From Noviherbaspirillum galbum (GTDB lineage: Bacteria > Pseudomonadota > Gammaproteobacteria > Burkholderiales > Burkholderiaceae_D): DNA of 64,000 bases. The notes under the pieces are model-generated. The model searched no databases, had not been told where the DNA came from, and saw nothing but the letters and a program-made list of their open reading frames with translations. Made by a program: the position numbers and the translations under genes. Each line of letters opens with the position of its first letter. The stretch's first letter is position 1. The stretch covers positions 62,001 to 126,000 of the forward strand of contig NZ_JAAIVB010000011.1 in NCBI RefSeq assembly GCF_010974945.1, in the 5' to 3' direction. Of this stretch, positions 34,566 through 43,241 are shown piece after piece.

Positions 34566-35699
34566 ATGTTTTTTAAAAACCTCACCGTGTATCGCCTGCC
34601 GCGCCAGTACAAGCTCACCGCCGAGCAGTTGACCGGCTATCTGTCGAAGATGCAGTTCGCGCCGTGCGGCAACCTGGAGATGCAAAGCACGGGATGGGCA
34701 TCGCCTACCAACGATGATCGTCTGGTCTATGCCAGCCACGGGCAATTCCTGCTGAAACTGGTCACCGAGAAGAAGCTGCTGCCCACGGCCGTCATCAACG
34801 AAGCGGCGGCCATCCGCGCATGCGAACTGGAAGAACAGCAAGGTTTCAAGCCCGGCAGAAAGCAGATGAAGGAAATCAAGGAGACGGTCACTGACGAGTT
34901 GCTGCCTCGCGCCTTTGCCGTCAAAAAGGCAACGATGGTATGGATCGATACCATCAATGGCTGGCTGGTGTCGGATGCGGCCACAGTTGCGGCGGCCGAG
35001 GAAGCCGTTACCCTGCTGCGCAAGGCCGTCGAGACTTTTCCGATCCAATCATGGAAAGTCAAGCAATCCAGCACCCTAGCCATGACGACTTGGTTACAGT
35101 CGGACGAAGCCCCGGACAGCTTTACCGTCGATGCCGAAACCGAGCTCAAGGCGACGGGGGAAACCAAGGCCAGCGTCAAATATGTGAATGCGATGGAGAC
35201 GAAGCAGGTACAGGAGCACATTGCGGCAGGCAAGCGCTGCACCCGGCTGGCCATGACGTGGAACGACCGCGTGTCGTTCGTGTTGACCGATAACCTGACG
35301 CTCAAGAAGGTTGCGCCGCTGGATGTACTCAAAGAGAGCCCTGAAGAGGTGATGGATGACGAGGGGCGGCTGGAAGCAGCGTTCGCAGTGATGACCGGCG
35401 AGCTGGCCAGATTGCTGGACGCGATGACGGTGGCGCTGGGCGGCGAGGAAAACGAACAGCAGGACTGGGTGCAGGAGTCGCACTCGGCACCGGAAGCACT
35501 TCCCGCCAATGACGACGAGCTCTATCCGCAGGCGCGGGAAGTCGTGCTGCAAGCCGATCGGGCATCGATTTCGCTGGTGCAGCGGCAATTGCGCATCGGC
35601 TACAACCATGCTGCGCGGCTGATTGAGTTGATGGAGCAGCGAGGCGACCTGCCCAAAAAGCGCAGTACCCCGGAGCAAATGGAGCTGGCGTCAGCCTGA
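34566..35699 (+). CDS. rdgC: RdgC recombination-associated protein fused to an FtsK-gamma-type winged helix
   Basis: The protein has 377 residues. The start at 34566 is chosen because [11 protein letters not shown] matches the usual RdgC N-terminus. Residues 1 to about 300 are an RdgC domain, a ring-forming DNA-binding protein that limits RecA activity. From residue 318 ([20 protein letters not shown], then [18 protein letters not shown]) the sequence is the gamma domain of FtsK/SpoIIIE, a winged helix that reads KOPS polarity signals. This fusion is unusual and would let RdgC be placed at chosen DNA sites, an inference. Confidence 0.85.
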   Translation: MFFKNLTVYRLPRQYKLTAEQLTGYLSKMQFAPCGNLEMQSTGWASPTNDDRLVYASHGQFLLKLVTEKKLLPTAVINEAAAIRACELEEQQGFKPGRKQMKEIKETVTDELLPRAFAVKKATMVWIDTINGWLVSDAATVAAAEEAVTLLRKAVETFPIQSWKVKQSSTLAMTTWLQSDEAPDSFTVDAETELKATGETKASVKYVNAMETKQVQEHIAAGKRCTRLAMTWNDRVSFVLTDNLTLKKVAPLDVLKESPEEVMDDEGRLEAAFAVMTGELARLLDAMTVALGGEENEQQDWVQESHSAPEALPANDDELYPQAREVVLQADRASISLVQRQLRIGYNHAARLIELMEQRGDLPKKRSTPEQMELASA

Positions 35700-35735
35700 T
35701 CTGGACCGAATAATTTCAAGGGAGAGGGAGTGAAA

Positions 35736-36410
35736 ATGAAAGTGAATTCAACATCGCTGCTCTTGGCAGCGATGCTCGCCACATTGAGCGCATCATGCTT
35801 TGCCCAAGTACCGAAGACAAATGACGTTCTCGGAGTTCATACTGGCGACACAGAAGACAAGGTCATGGCGGCGCTGAAAGGTTCGGGATACGCCTTGGCG
35901 GGAACAATGAAGTATGCGGCAAGCCCGGGATTGGCTGCATCAACAGCGGAACTGGTGTTTCACAACAGCGCCACGGGAAGCACACTGAAGACAAAATTTA
36001 CGCCTGTCACCGGGAAAGTTATGTTTATTGACCGCGAGGACCGCCCCGCAGAAAAGCCATCCGTCAAAGCTGTTGTCGATGCGATGATTGCAAAGTACGG
36101 AACGCCGTCATCGGCATTCGATAGCAATACCCGGTTGGAATGGCGCATGAGCGCAACCGGCACACCGGAAACCGGGCAGAACTGCAAGTTTCTTGTCAAT
36201 ATTTCCCGTTACGAAGCTCAGCGCTGCGGAATCAGTGTCTTCGCAACCGTATTCAACACCGTCAACCCACAGATCGCCAACGCGTTCACTACCAAAATTT
36301 GGGATTATCGCGTGACCCTTGAAGATTTTAAAAAGCAAGATGAACTGATGCAGTCACTGCAGAATAAAGAGATCGATAAGGCCCGATCCGTCAGCGCTCC
36401 GAAGCTCTAA
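35736..36410 (+). CDS. Secreted/periplasmic hypothetical protein
   Basis: A 224-residue protein starts at 35736 (GTG at 35730 is an alternative) behind GGGAGAGGGAG. A signal peptide with cleavage near SASCFA precedes a mature region that includes a repeat-like ALKGSGY segment and two cysteines (about 150 and 160). No family is recognised. Gene 36446 follows after 35 bp, also exported. Confidence 0.65.
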   Translation: MKVNSTSLLLAAMLATLSASCFAQVPKTNDVLGVHTGDTEDKVMAALKGSGYALAGTMKYAASPGLAASTAELVFHNSATGSTLKTKFTPVTGKVMFIDREDRPAEKPSVKAVVDAMIAKYGTPSSAFDSNTRLEWRMSATGTPETGQNCKFLVNISRYEAQRCGISVFATVFNTVNPQIANAFTTKIWDYRVTLEDFKKQDELMQSLQNKEIDKARSVSAPKL

Positions 36411-36445
36411 AACCGCGGCTAACCCTTTTTCCGAAAGACATCTCA

Positions 36446-36847
36446 GTGAAAAAACTCACTTTTCTAGCACTTGGTTTGCTTCTGGCCGCTTCGCTCTTTG
36501 GATGTGGCAAGTCTGACGTTGCGCAATCGGCAGCGGCGAAGTCCGATGCGACTTACCCTGTGCACGTGCCCAAGCCGGAGGACTACATCGTTCAAGTCAT
36601 CAAGCTCGAAGCCCGTGGCGCGACAGAGAACGACGCCTGCTGGAAGGCTACCGGCAATTACAATCTCGCCAGGTCCACCGGAGTCCTGAGAACCTATGTC
36701 GGTGCAGGCAAATGTGTTTGTAAAAAAGAGGGCGAGTCACTGCTCTGCAAGCGTAATGCGTTCATTGGAGCAACCACGACTGAGCCAAGTGGCATTCCCC
36801 GCAACCACGACGGCTCTCCAATGAAGTTCATCACCGAAGACGAATAG
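36446..36847 (+). CDS. Putative lipoprotein
   Basis: The protein has 133 residues from a GTG start. A lipoprotein signal with lipobox LFGC at about residues 17-20 is followed by a mature domain with five cysteines (ACW, KCVCKK, LLCKR), suggesting disulfides. No family is recognised. With 35736 it forms a cell-envelope pair. Confidence 0.6.
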   Translation: MKKLTFLALGLLLAASLFGCGKSDVAQSAAAKSDATYPVHVPKPEDYIVQVIKLEARGATENDACWKATGNYNLARSTGVLRTYVGAGKCVCKKEGESLLCKRNAFIGATTTEPSGIPRNHDGSPMKFITEDE

Positions 36848-36849
36848 AA

Positions 36850-36878
36850 AAGCACAGGCCCGCATGGGTCCTGTGCTG
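36850..36878 (-). terminator. Terminator hairpin, stronger on minus strand
   Basis: The stem AGCACAGG/CCTGTGCT has a T run (TTTTCTATT) on the minus strand and lies between convergent genes, ending the minus operon at 36887. Confidence 0.65.
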
Positions 36879-36886
36879 TGATGTGA

Positions 36887-37279
36887 TCAAATGCCGACAG
36901 CGGCCTCTCCAGTGGTGCCGAAAAACTCCAGCGCTCCCGCATTGTCGGTGGTGACGCCGCGGGATCCGACGCTGCTTCCGGCACTATCCATGACGTGGCC
37001 CTTCAGCAGAAGCAGTTCCTCCGCCTGCAACTTGTCCACGCGTTGCGCGAGCATCAGGTGGTGGTTGTAGGCGCCGCCAGCAAACGACCTGGTCAGGTAC
37101 ACGATGCCGGTTGCCGCTTCCACATAGCCGATGCGCGTATCCGACTGAATTTTGAGTCGCCCGTCGAAGTGGCCGGCGTGGACCGGATAGACGACAAACT
37201 CCTGTTCCTTGCGCATGCCGGCGAACTTCCCCGTGAAGCTGGTCGTGCCCATGCAATTCCTGCGAAAGCGCTCGATCAT
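36887..37279 (-). CDS. Hypothetical protein
   Basis: A 130-residue protein starts at the ATG complementary to 37277-37279 (CGGGAGGTTGC). It overlaps the preceding gene by 4 bp (ATGA). Mostly beta-type sequence up to residue 80, no recognised family. Confidence 0.6.
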   Translation of the reverse strand: MIERFRRNCMGTTSFTGKFAGMRKEQEFVVYPVHAGHFDGRLKIQSDTRIGYVEAATGIVYLTRSFAGGAYNHHLMLAQRVDKLQAEELLLLKGHVMDSAGSSVGSRGVTTDNAGALEFFGTTGEAAVGI

Positions 37280-37671
37280 GCAACCTCCCGAGCGCGATGG
37301 ATGGTCGTTACTTCCGCGTTGATAGTGTAAGCCTCGGCCACGGTCACATCGCCATACTGGAACTGCACGTTGAACTGCAACTGCTGGCGGCCGCCGTCGG
37401 CATGCACGACATGGACGCGATGAAACCACAGGCTGGAATCGGTATTCTGCCAGCCCCGTGCTGCACGGATGACTTCCGCGCCCAGACCGAAGTCGAAGTC
37501 CATCATGTGGGCCTCGGCGATCAAGCGGCGTCGCATCGTCAGCGAGTAGGCTTCGAGTTCGTCGCCATCGACGCGCTGCTCAGCGCGGACTGCGGCCTGG
37601 GTCAGGGCAGTGACCTGGTCCAGGTACTGCTGGGGGACGGGGGAGCCGTCCAGAAAACGCATGGTGAACAT
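37276..37671 (-). CDS. Hypothetical protein
   Basis: A 131-residue protein, first gene of a two-gene minus operon. A leader motif copy lies at 37715-37722, 44 bp upstream of the start. No domain is recognised. Confidence 0.6.
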   Translation of the reverse strand: MFTMRFLDGSPVPQQYLDQVTALTQAAVRAEQRVDGDELEAYSLTMRRRLIAEAHMMDFDFGLGAEVIRAARGWQNTDSSLWFHRVHVVHADGGRQQLQFNVQFQYGDVTVAEAYTINAEVTTIHRAREVA

Positions 37672-37723
37672 GGCTTTTCTCCTTGGATGACACGCCGGAA
37701 TTGGCGTGGCAACTGGAGATGCG

Positions 37724-37762
37724 CGTAAAAAAATATCCCGTCTGGCGAAAAGCCAGAGCGGG
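37724..37762 (-). terminator. Rho-independent terminator (minus strand)
   Basis: The stem CCCGCTCTGGC/GCCAGACGGG (one bulge) is followed on the minus strand by ATATTTTTTT. It ends the gene at 37771. Confidence 0.8.
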
Positions 37763-37770
37763 ACAGGTGG

Positions 37771-38328
37771 TCAATGAAGGGCAGCGAGGTGTTCTTGCCG
37801 CGCGGCGATCATGTTCTGGCCGACAGCGTGCGCCACGCGTATCAGCTCCCGGCCCAGCGCCGTCAGGTAATACACGGGCATATGGCGATCGACATCGTGC
37901 GCAACGAATAGCAGCCGGTTGGACTCCCGAATTTCGCGGTACCGGCACTCGTCATTGGCGAGGCTTGCCGCCAGCGAGCGATGGAAGGCTTTTGCATCGA
38001 GCCACGCGTCTATCTGGCGAAGCGCGACATAGGTATCTTTGGACAGGGTGTTTTGTGCCAGCCCGGACTCCCCGGCTGCGTGGAGCAGTTCCAGTGCGCG
38101 GATATGGGGGATTTTGAGGCGCACACGGTAGATTGCTGCCATGTCATAGGCAATCTCCCAGCCCTGGTCGGACAGGACAATCTCATCCGGGCCGCCGGCG
38201 ACGCCAAAGCGGCGCTGCAGGGTAAAGTGCGCGGCGATCCTGCCTTGGAAAAGGCCAACGGATGCAATCTCGTCGGCCGTCATCAGGAATGGGGCGCCGC
38301 TGGAAGCGGCAATAGAAGGGGTGGTCAT
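37771..38328 (-). CDS. Hypothetical plasmid protein
   Basis: A 185-residue protein, monocistronic, with leader motif copy at 38375-38383. It is largely helical, with a possible winged-helix C-terminus (HDVDRHMPVYYLTALGRELI looks like a wing and recognition segment). No family is confidently recognised. Confidence 0.6.
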   Translation of the reverse strand: MTTPSIAASSGAPFLMTADEIASVGLFQGRIAAHFTLQRRFGVAGGPDEIVLSDQGWEIAYDMAAIYRVRLKIPHIRALELLHAAGESGLAQNTLSKDTYVALRQIDAWLDAKAFHRSLAASLANDECRYREIRESNRLLFVAHDVDRHMPVYYLTALGRELIRVAHAVGQNMIAARQEHLAALH

Positions 38329-38436
38329 TTTCTCTCTCTCCGGTTATGCGGTATTGGCCGCGGGTCGTGGTAGAGAGAGATGCTGCAAAAATTTTAACTG
38401 GCCAATCGTTCAACTATGTTCGAGGGGTTATAGAAG

Positions 38437-38712
38437 TCAGGACTTTGCAAGCCAGCCGTGCTCAATGGCGTAGGACACAAACTCTTCAGGCTTGACGATG
38501 ATTTCAGGCGATTTCTGCCCTGGGTACCGAGCGCCGGTCAGATTGCGTTCGGAGCACAGTTGCAGGTATGCGCCAACCGTGTTTTCCTGGCTGTTGGCAA
38601 CCTGCCAAAGCAGATCGTAATAGGCACGTTTCGCTTGGCCAGCAGGCGTGTTTTGGCGATATGGTGGCGTCAGTGTCAGCGGCACAATCCGTGTTGTGGC
38701 GGTCAGGGGCAT
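38437..38712 (-). CDS. Small hypothetical protein
   Basis: A 91-residue protein starts at the ATG complementary to 38710-38712 (CGGAGGAACC). No family is recognised; a YYDLLWQVANSQENTVGAYL helix is notable. No strong terminator follows directly. Confidence 0.55.
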   Translation of the reverse strand: MPLTATTRIVPLTLTPPYRQNTPAGQAKRAYYDLLWQVANSQENTVGAYLQLCSERNLTGARYPGQKSPEIIVKPEEFVSYAIEHGWLAKS

Positions 38713-38824
38713 GGTTCCTCCGGACGGAAAGAAATAGACACAAGGAAAAAGAGACGACTGTGAGATCGTCGTTTGACCTCGGTTAGCGTAGCGTGTTCGT
38801 TTGCCCCAGAGGTGACGTCGATCA

Positions 38825-38858
38825 AAAGAAAATCCCGGCCTGCAAGCAGGACCGGGGT
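38825..38858 (-). terminator. Rho-independent terminator (minus strand)
   Basis: The stem CCCCGGTCCTGC/GCAGGCCGGG is followed by ATTTTCTTTTG on the minus strand and ends the TGT-like operon. Confidence 0.8.
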
Positions 38859-38865
38859 AGTGCAA

Positions 38866-39531
38866 TCAAAGCAGCGACAGCTGCCGAGGATCGCTCGACA
38901 AGCTGCGCAATTCAGCTAACGGGTTTCTCGCTGCCAACACCAAAGCGGCGACCGCCCCCTTCAAGCCAATCATGGTCGTGTGAAAGCGCTTAGTATCTGC
39001 CTGCACCAGCGGCACCTTCTGGATCGACGGCGAAAAACGCTTCACCGCCGAACTGGCGCAAATTGCCCAGGTCGGACCGGCCACCTCCTTGATCGCATCC
39101 ACGTTTGCTGCGTTCAGGTATTTTTCGGAAAGCAACACGAGCGACATGTCGGCCGGCTCGGACAGGATTTCCTGTACGCGCTCGGGGATGCGAAGCTCTC
39201 GTCCCCATTCGATGCAGTCGTGCTTCTCCATGTCGTTGAACGTCGCGTCGTAAGGCACGATCTCGTCGTTCTCTGCCAGAACGCCAAAACCCGCCGAAAT
39301 GATGTGGACGTCGACCTGGTGGCCGGACGCCCGTGCGGCGGCTACCCCACGCATCAAATGAACATGGTGCTCGCCGGTGTACATGCAACCGGCTGAGAGA
39401 CCAAACGAGGCAACCTCCCGGCGCCGTGCTTCAAAGTGAGCCTTTCCGGCCTGGAAATCCGCCAGCGTCAACTGGTTCGGTACCTCATGCGCCTTGCTAC
39501 CTGTGCAGGTGCTGATGATGGAGATTTTCAT
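38866..39531 (-). CDS. DUF6884/YaaA-like protein, partner of the TGT-like protein
   Basis: The protein has 221 residues from the ATG complementary to 39529-39531, which overlaps the upstream gene's stop by 4 bp. The pattern SIISTCTGSK at the start, IISAGFGVLAENDEIVPYD (about 77-95) and LVLLSEKYL (about 134-142) resembles the DUF6884/YaaA-like fold that often accompanies TGT-like or 7-deazaguanine enzymes. A nucleotide-related role is inferred. It is the second gene of the unit with 39528. Confidence 0.55.
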   Translation of the reverse strand: MKISIISTCTGSKAHEVPNQLTLADFQAGKAHFEARRREVASFGLSAGCMYTGEHHVHLMRGVAAARASGHQVDVHIISAGFGVLAENDEIVPYDATFNDMEKHDCIEWGRELRIPERVQEILSEPADMSLVLLSEKYLNAANVDAIKEVAGPTWAICASSAVKRFSPSIQKVPLVQADTKRFHTTMIGLKGAVAALVLAARNPLAELRSLSSDPRQLSLL

Positions 39532-40748
39532 GCCGCCTCCATCGCATCGAAGACATCGGACACCGCCACCGCGCGCAACCGGGCAGACAACGCTTTCTTT
39601 GCCGCCTCGCCTAGACTTGCCCGTAGCGCGTAATGCCAGAGCCAGTCCAGCTCCGGATCGATCTCCTCCAGCAGTTCCCGCAAACCGTTGCCCGACTTGT
39701 GCGCCTTTATCCATTGCAGAACAGTCGCCCGGTCCGTGATGCCGTAGGCTTGCGCCAGCATCTCCACCTGCCGCTTGGTCAGCATATTCCGCTGATCCAG
39801 TAGGTCGCAGATGATCTCCGTATCATCAAAGGGACCCGACCACTCCGTGCCGTCGAACTCGTCCCGAAGTTCGGCATGCCGGTATGACACTTCCGGCATG
39901 TTCGTGCGCAGCCGGTTGGCGTCAGCAGATACAAGGGCACCCGGATTTTGCTCGAGGAAGGCATACGTGCGCTGGAACAGCGGCAGCCCCATCGAGCCGC
40001 GACCAAGGATATGGAAGCGGTCATGCCGGATGGTCGCGATATCGGCCAGCGACATGGCGGCTGCAGCGCTCGGGATGCCCACCGTGAAGCGTCGGGTACC
40101 GAGGATGCGTGCAACCCGATTGACCGTCTCGCCGGCAGGCACTGGCCCACGCTGCGCCGGCACGACGGCGTGAATTCCCCGGTCGATGTAGCCAAGGATT
40201 TTCTTCCGGTGCTCCTGTAAAAGCTGCAGGGACCATTCCGGATTGCGCAGAACGTCGGGCATGACCAACATGACGTTGTCCATCAGGGCAGGGGAGAGGT
40301 CATCGATCACCTGGTCGTAGGTGGCGAACACTTCCGCAAAGTCGGCCAGTGGACTGGCGGCCTTGCCTTTGTCCCATGCCGTGAATGCGCCATAGGCTCC
40401 GCTGTCGATGAACAGTTTCCCGCCACGGCGAAGATGCGTGCGAAGTAGCAGGATGACGCGTGACACCAGTTTGTCAGCCACGACCCCAATAGCCTGTCCC
40501 AATTCGGACAGGCCTTTAGCGTCGTAGTAGGCCGAGGCGCCACTGACGAACACGGCCCAGAAGCGATCGGGCGAGACATCGTCATTCAGGGGAAACATGC
40601 TGCCATCGACCACCGGAACATCACGGGTCACAGTCTTGGGTGGTGTGCGGCGCTTCGGGGGATCTTCCGCAGGCTGGGCGGTGAACATTTCGGCTTGGGC
40701 GCCAGGTACAGCAGAGGCAGTCGCCCCGGTTTGGGAAAGAACTTGCAT
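39528..40748 (-). CDS. TGT-fold (DpdA-like) nucleic-acid base-exchange protein
   Basis: The protein has 406 residues. After a poorly conserved N-terminus (about 1-50), segments line up in order with tRNA-guanine transglycosylase: FIDSGAY (113-119, normally TDSGGFQ), MPDV (163-166, Asp165), VVPAQRG (195-201, normally VQGG), FTVGIPS (221-227), FHILGRGS (245-252) and SADANR (274-279) with Asp276 as candidate nucleophile. Phage and mobile-element DpdA proteins of this fold insert 7-deazaguanines into DNA. Substrate and activity here are not known; no preQ0 genes are in the window. The start is at the ATG complementary to 40746-40748 (CGGAGACGAC); a leader motif copy is at 40778-40786. Confidence 0.62.
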   Translation of the reverse strand: MQVLSQTGATASAVPGAQAEMFTAQPAEDPPKRRTPPKTVTRDVPVVDGSMFPLNDDVSPDRFWAVFVSGASAYYDAKGLSELGQAIGVVADKLVSRVILLLRTHLRRGGKLFIDSGAYGAFTAWDKGKAASPLADFAEVFATYDQVIDDLSPALMDNVMLVMPDVLRNPEWSLQLLQEHRKKILGYIDRGIHAVVPAQRGPVPAGETVNRVARILGTRRFTVGIPSAAAAMSLADIATIRHDRFHILGRGSMGLPLFQRTYAFLEQNPGALVSADANRLRTNMPEVSYRHAELRDEFDGTEWSGPFDDTEIICDLLDQRNMLTKRQVEMLAQAYGITDRATVLQWIKAHKSGNGLRELLEEIDPELDWLWHYALRASLGEAAKKALSARLRAVAVSDVFDAMEAA

Positions 40749-40847
40749 TGTCGTCTCCGTTGAAAAGTCGTAACGGAGGGAAATGCGTTATCAGGAAAAA
40801 GTGGATTTCATTCGGCCCCTCATGAACAGCATCGCCCAAAACGCAAT

Positions 40848-40893
40848 ACCGTCAATATTGACGGTTGACATATCCGCAGTGCGCGTATATGCT
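40848..40893 (+). promoter_or_regulatory. Promoter with 18-bp palindromic operator
   Basis: A perfect palindrome ACCGTCAATATTGACGGT (40848-40865) abuts a consensus -35 TTGACA (40865-40870). A -10 TATGCT (40888-40893) follows at 17 bp. The palindrome would let a dimeric repressor block polymerase; one of the HTH products of the downstream operon is the obvious candidate. Confidence 0.7.
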
Positions 40894-40935
40894 TCGCAAT
40901 GTCATCAATATACACAGCATTGCACTGGAGGAGAA

Positions 40936-42000
40936 ATGGCTAAAAGATCGACGGAGCAGGTAACCGGACAAACCTGGCTTTACCCGAGCAGCATCGATAA
41001 AACCACTTTTCAATACTATGTGTCCTACCTCTTCTTGCATCAGATCCGGGTTCTTGCCTGGGTAATGGGCGGACAGGAAGACTGGAGCATCCTGAAAAGC
41101 AGCTTAAATGCGAACTCGTTGGCAATCTGGGACGAACAAATTGCCGCGCAGGAGCTTCCTTCATTCCGGGATATCGAAAAGACGTCCTTTGCGAACTGTC
41201 TTCAGGCGATGTATGACCTCGCATATCACGGCGAGATGGACAAAAGCCAAGTCGAACCGATGGAGCATGAAACCCGCTATACCTGGGTAGCACTCATCGT
41301 CAAGGACTTGCGAACCTCTGCCGTGGCTCATCAATGGACAAGCATGAACGGGATGGTGGAAGAGTACGCGGAAGAAGTGTGGAAAGTCATCGAATTGGCC
41401 CAAGCGCGACTCAATCTCGAAGGAATGCGGGGCTTTCTAGACGTGGACGGCGACTTCGAACGCACCCAGACCCTGACGGTACGGCAGCTAGCCATCCTGG
41501 CCGACATGGAGGAAATGTCCATTCGCTCCGCGGCAAGCCGTAAAGGCCCGAATGCCCCGCCGGTAGCGGCAGGGGTGGAGGGAACGCGTTTTCACTTCGC
41601 GGAAGCTCAAAATTGGATTAAAGCTAAGGGCACGTACATTCCTATCACACGCAAGTCGGCTAAAGGAGAGATGGACCTTGCTAGAGCAGGATTTTTAACG
41701 ATCAGTGACCTGATATCGTTTTTGTGGGCACGGGAAGAACACCTGTGGATGCAAGAAGGGAAGAAAAACAGGCCGGATGTTACGCACATTCTGAAGAAAC
41801 ATGGTGTACCGATCCAGAAAGAAGACTTTGAAGAGATGGGGATGTATTTGCTTGCACCAGGACTTCTCTCTGAGATCGCCGCTTATCTGAAGTTGCCACA
41901 TGACTTGTTTTCACTGCGAGTGCGCCAAACTGTCGCCCGAGCGGAATCGTCTTCTGTCGATCGCCAGCTGCTGGCAATGACGAAAGGGGTAAAGCCATGA
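40936..42000 (+). CDS. HTH-containing protein of a three-gene module
   Basis: The protein has 354 residues from the ATG at 40936 (GGAGGAGAA). The first 170 residues are helical and unrecognised. Residues about 175-195 (LTVRQLAILADMEEMSIRSA) look like a helix-turn-helix, with ITRKSAKGEMDLARAGFLTI following. It overlaps the next gene by 4 bp. Its sequence composition is lower in GC than the PRTRC region. Confidence 0.6.
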   Translation: MAKRSTEQVTGQTWLYPSSIDKTTFQYYVSYLFLHQIRVLAWVMGGQEDWSILKSSLNANSLAIWDEQIAAQELPSFRDIEKTSFANCLQAMYDLAYHGEMDKSQVEPMEHETRYTWVALIVKDLRTSAVAHQWTSMNGMVEEYAEEVWKVIELAQARLNLEGMRGFLDVDGDFERTQTLTVRQLAILADMEEMSIRSAASRKGPNAPPVAAGVEGTRFHFAEAQNWIKAKGTYIPITRKSAKGEMDLARAGFLTISDLISFLWAREEHLWMQEGKKNRPDVTHILKKHGVPIQKEDFEEMGMYLLAPGLLSEIAAYLKLPHDLFSLRVRQTVARAESSSVDRQLLAMTKGVKP

Positions 42001-42413
42001 GCAAAGTTGCTCAGTTTATCGACGCGCGCATCGGCGAGCTAAATAAGCTTCAGACCCAGATCGCCCACGAGGTCGGGTTTAACAAACCAAACATGATCAC
42101 GATGATCAAGCAGGGTAAGACAAAACTGCCCCTCGATAAGGTCGGCCTCATGGCCAAGGCGCTGGAATGTAATCCTTCCGACCTGTTAAGACTGTGCCTT
42201 ATGGAATACGACCTCGAAACATGGAAAGCAATCGAGCCCTATCTCGGCGCGTTTCTCAGCGCTGAGGAAGTCATGCTTGTTCACGCCATGCGTACGCGGT
42301 CTGTTGCTCCGCTCGAAAACGTTCTGAATATGGCGCAGTGCGAAAAGTTGGATGAATTCCTAACCCTGCTTGCACCGCCGCAAGTAGATTCGCCGCAAAG
42401 GAATCAGACATGA
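41997..42413 (+). CDS. XRE-type helix-turn-helix protein
   Basis: A 138-residue protein coupled by ATGA overlaps to both neighbours. The N-terminal half is a lambda-repressor-like HTH (LQTQIAHEVGFNKPNMITMI, then LDKVGLMAKALECNPSDLLRL). The C-terminal half is helical. It may be the autorepressor acting at the palindrome at 40848, or an antitoxin. Confidence 0.75.
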   Translation: MSKVAQFIDARIGELNKLQTQIAHEVGFNKPNMITMIKQGKTKLPLDKVGLMAKALECNPSDLLRLCLMEYDLETWKAIEPYLGAFLSAEEVMLVHAMRTRSVAPLENVLNMAQCEKLDEFLTLLAPPQVDSPQRNQT

Positions 42414-42679
42414 AGTTCACAAAGCATGCAGCTCAACGGGTGCAGCAGCGCGGAATTCCGCCCCTGGTTATCGACTTGCTCATAAATTACGGTCGTGCAG
42501 AGCACGTTGGTGCGGGAACAATACGGTACCACTTCGATAAAACGTCATTGAAGCGCATGAAAAAGTACGCCGGGCCCCTCGCCGGATATCTCACTGAGCA
42601 CCTCAATTGCTTCGTTATCGTTTCTGGAGAAGGAGAGCTCGTGACCGCGGCTCATCGTTTCAAACGCAGTCATCACTGA
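42410..42679 (+). CDS. DUF4258-like small protein (toxin-type)
   Basis: An 89-residue protein overlaps the XRE gene by 4 bp. The start FTKHAAQRVQQRGI, a YG segment and the FVIVSGEGELVTAAH end match DUF4258, a family of RelE/BrnT-like size that often sits beside HTH antitoxins. Ribonuclease or toxin action is inferred only. Confidence 0.6.
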   Translation: MKFTKHAAQRVQQRGIPPLVIDLLINYGRAEHVGAGTIRYHFDKTSLKRMKKYAGPLAGYLTEHLNCFVIVSGEGELVTAAHRFKRSHH

Positions 42680-42726
42680 AGAAACACTCGTGGAAACTGC
42701 TGCACATGGAAAGAAGGAGAACGAAC

Positions 42727-43071
42727 ATGGAAATGCATTTGATCATCAAGAATGACCAGGACGCCCGCAAAGCATTGGATCTGCTAACCGAGTACCTTGC
42801 CAAGGACTGGTTGAGCGATAGGGCTCAAGTCCCTCGTCAAAGAATGCTTGGCTACGACTCAAAGATGGCACTGATTGATATGCCAAATCCGGTACCAGTA
42901 CGGGCGCATAATCTACTTGTGGCCAACGAAATCTACACCCTTGGTGAGCTGCTCGCGAAGACGGAGGTCGATCTCATGAGGATCGACGGTTTTGGTCCCA
43001 CTTGCCTCGAAGGAGTCAAAATAGCATTAGAAAAGATGGGGCTTCGTCTGGCACTATCAAACACGCATTGA
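42727..43071 (+). CDS. Orphan RNA polymerase alpha C-terminal domain-like protein
   Basis: The protein has 114 residues from the ATG at 42727 (AGAAGGAGAACGAAC). Residues about 50-108 are an RNA polymerase alpha-CTD: PVRAHNLL, IYTLGELLAKTEVDLMRI, GFGPTCLEGVKIAL and KMGLRL. Residues equivalent to E. coli R265, N268 and G296 are kept (R59, N62, G90), but those at K298 and S299 are Thr and Cys. The alpha N-terminal assembly domain is absent. It could compete for UP elements or activators. Spacing to the DUF4258 gene is 47 bp. Confidence 0.8.
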   Translation: MEMHLIIKNDQDARKALDLLTEYLAKDWLSDRAQVPRQRMLGYDSKMALIDMPNPVPVRAHNLLVANEIYTLGELLAKTEVDLMRIDGFGPTCLEGVKIALEKMGLRLALSNTH

Positions 43072-43158
43072 GCCTTGATCAGATTGAACAGATTTTCGAG
43101 GGCAATGCACCTGATTTAGGCATTGCGCCCTTCTCAGGGATCAAATAGTGGGCTATTA

Positions 43159-43180
43159 GACTACGGACTATAATGTAGTC
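43159..43180 (+). promoter_or_regulatory. Inverted repeat around a -10 box
   Basis: GACTAC (43159-43164) and GTAGTC (43175-43180) form an inverted repeat with a TATAAT -10 box (43169-43174) between them; no good -35 is visible. This suggests a repressible promoter for the gene at 43242. Confidence 0.5.
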
Positions 43181-43241
43181 GCATCAAAAACTCATCGAAG
43201 CTGCAAGCGTCCGCGAATCAAGGATACCAAACAGGAAAATT

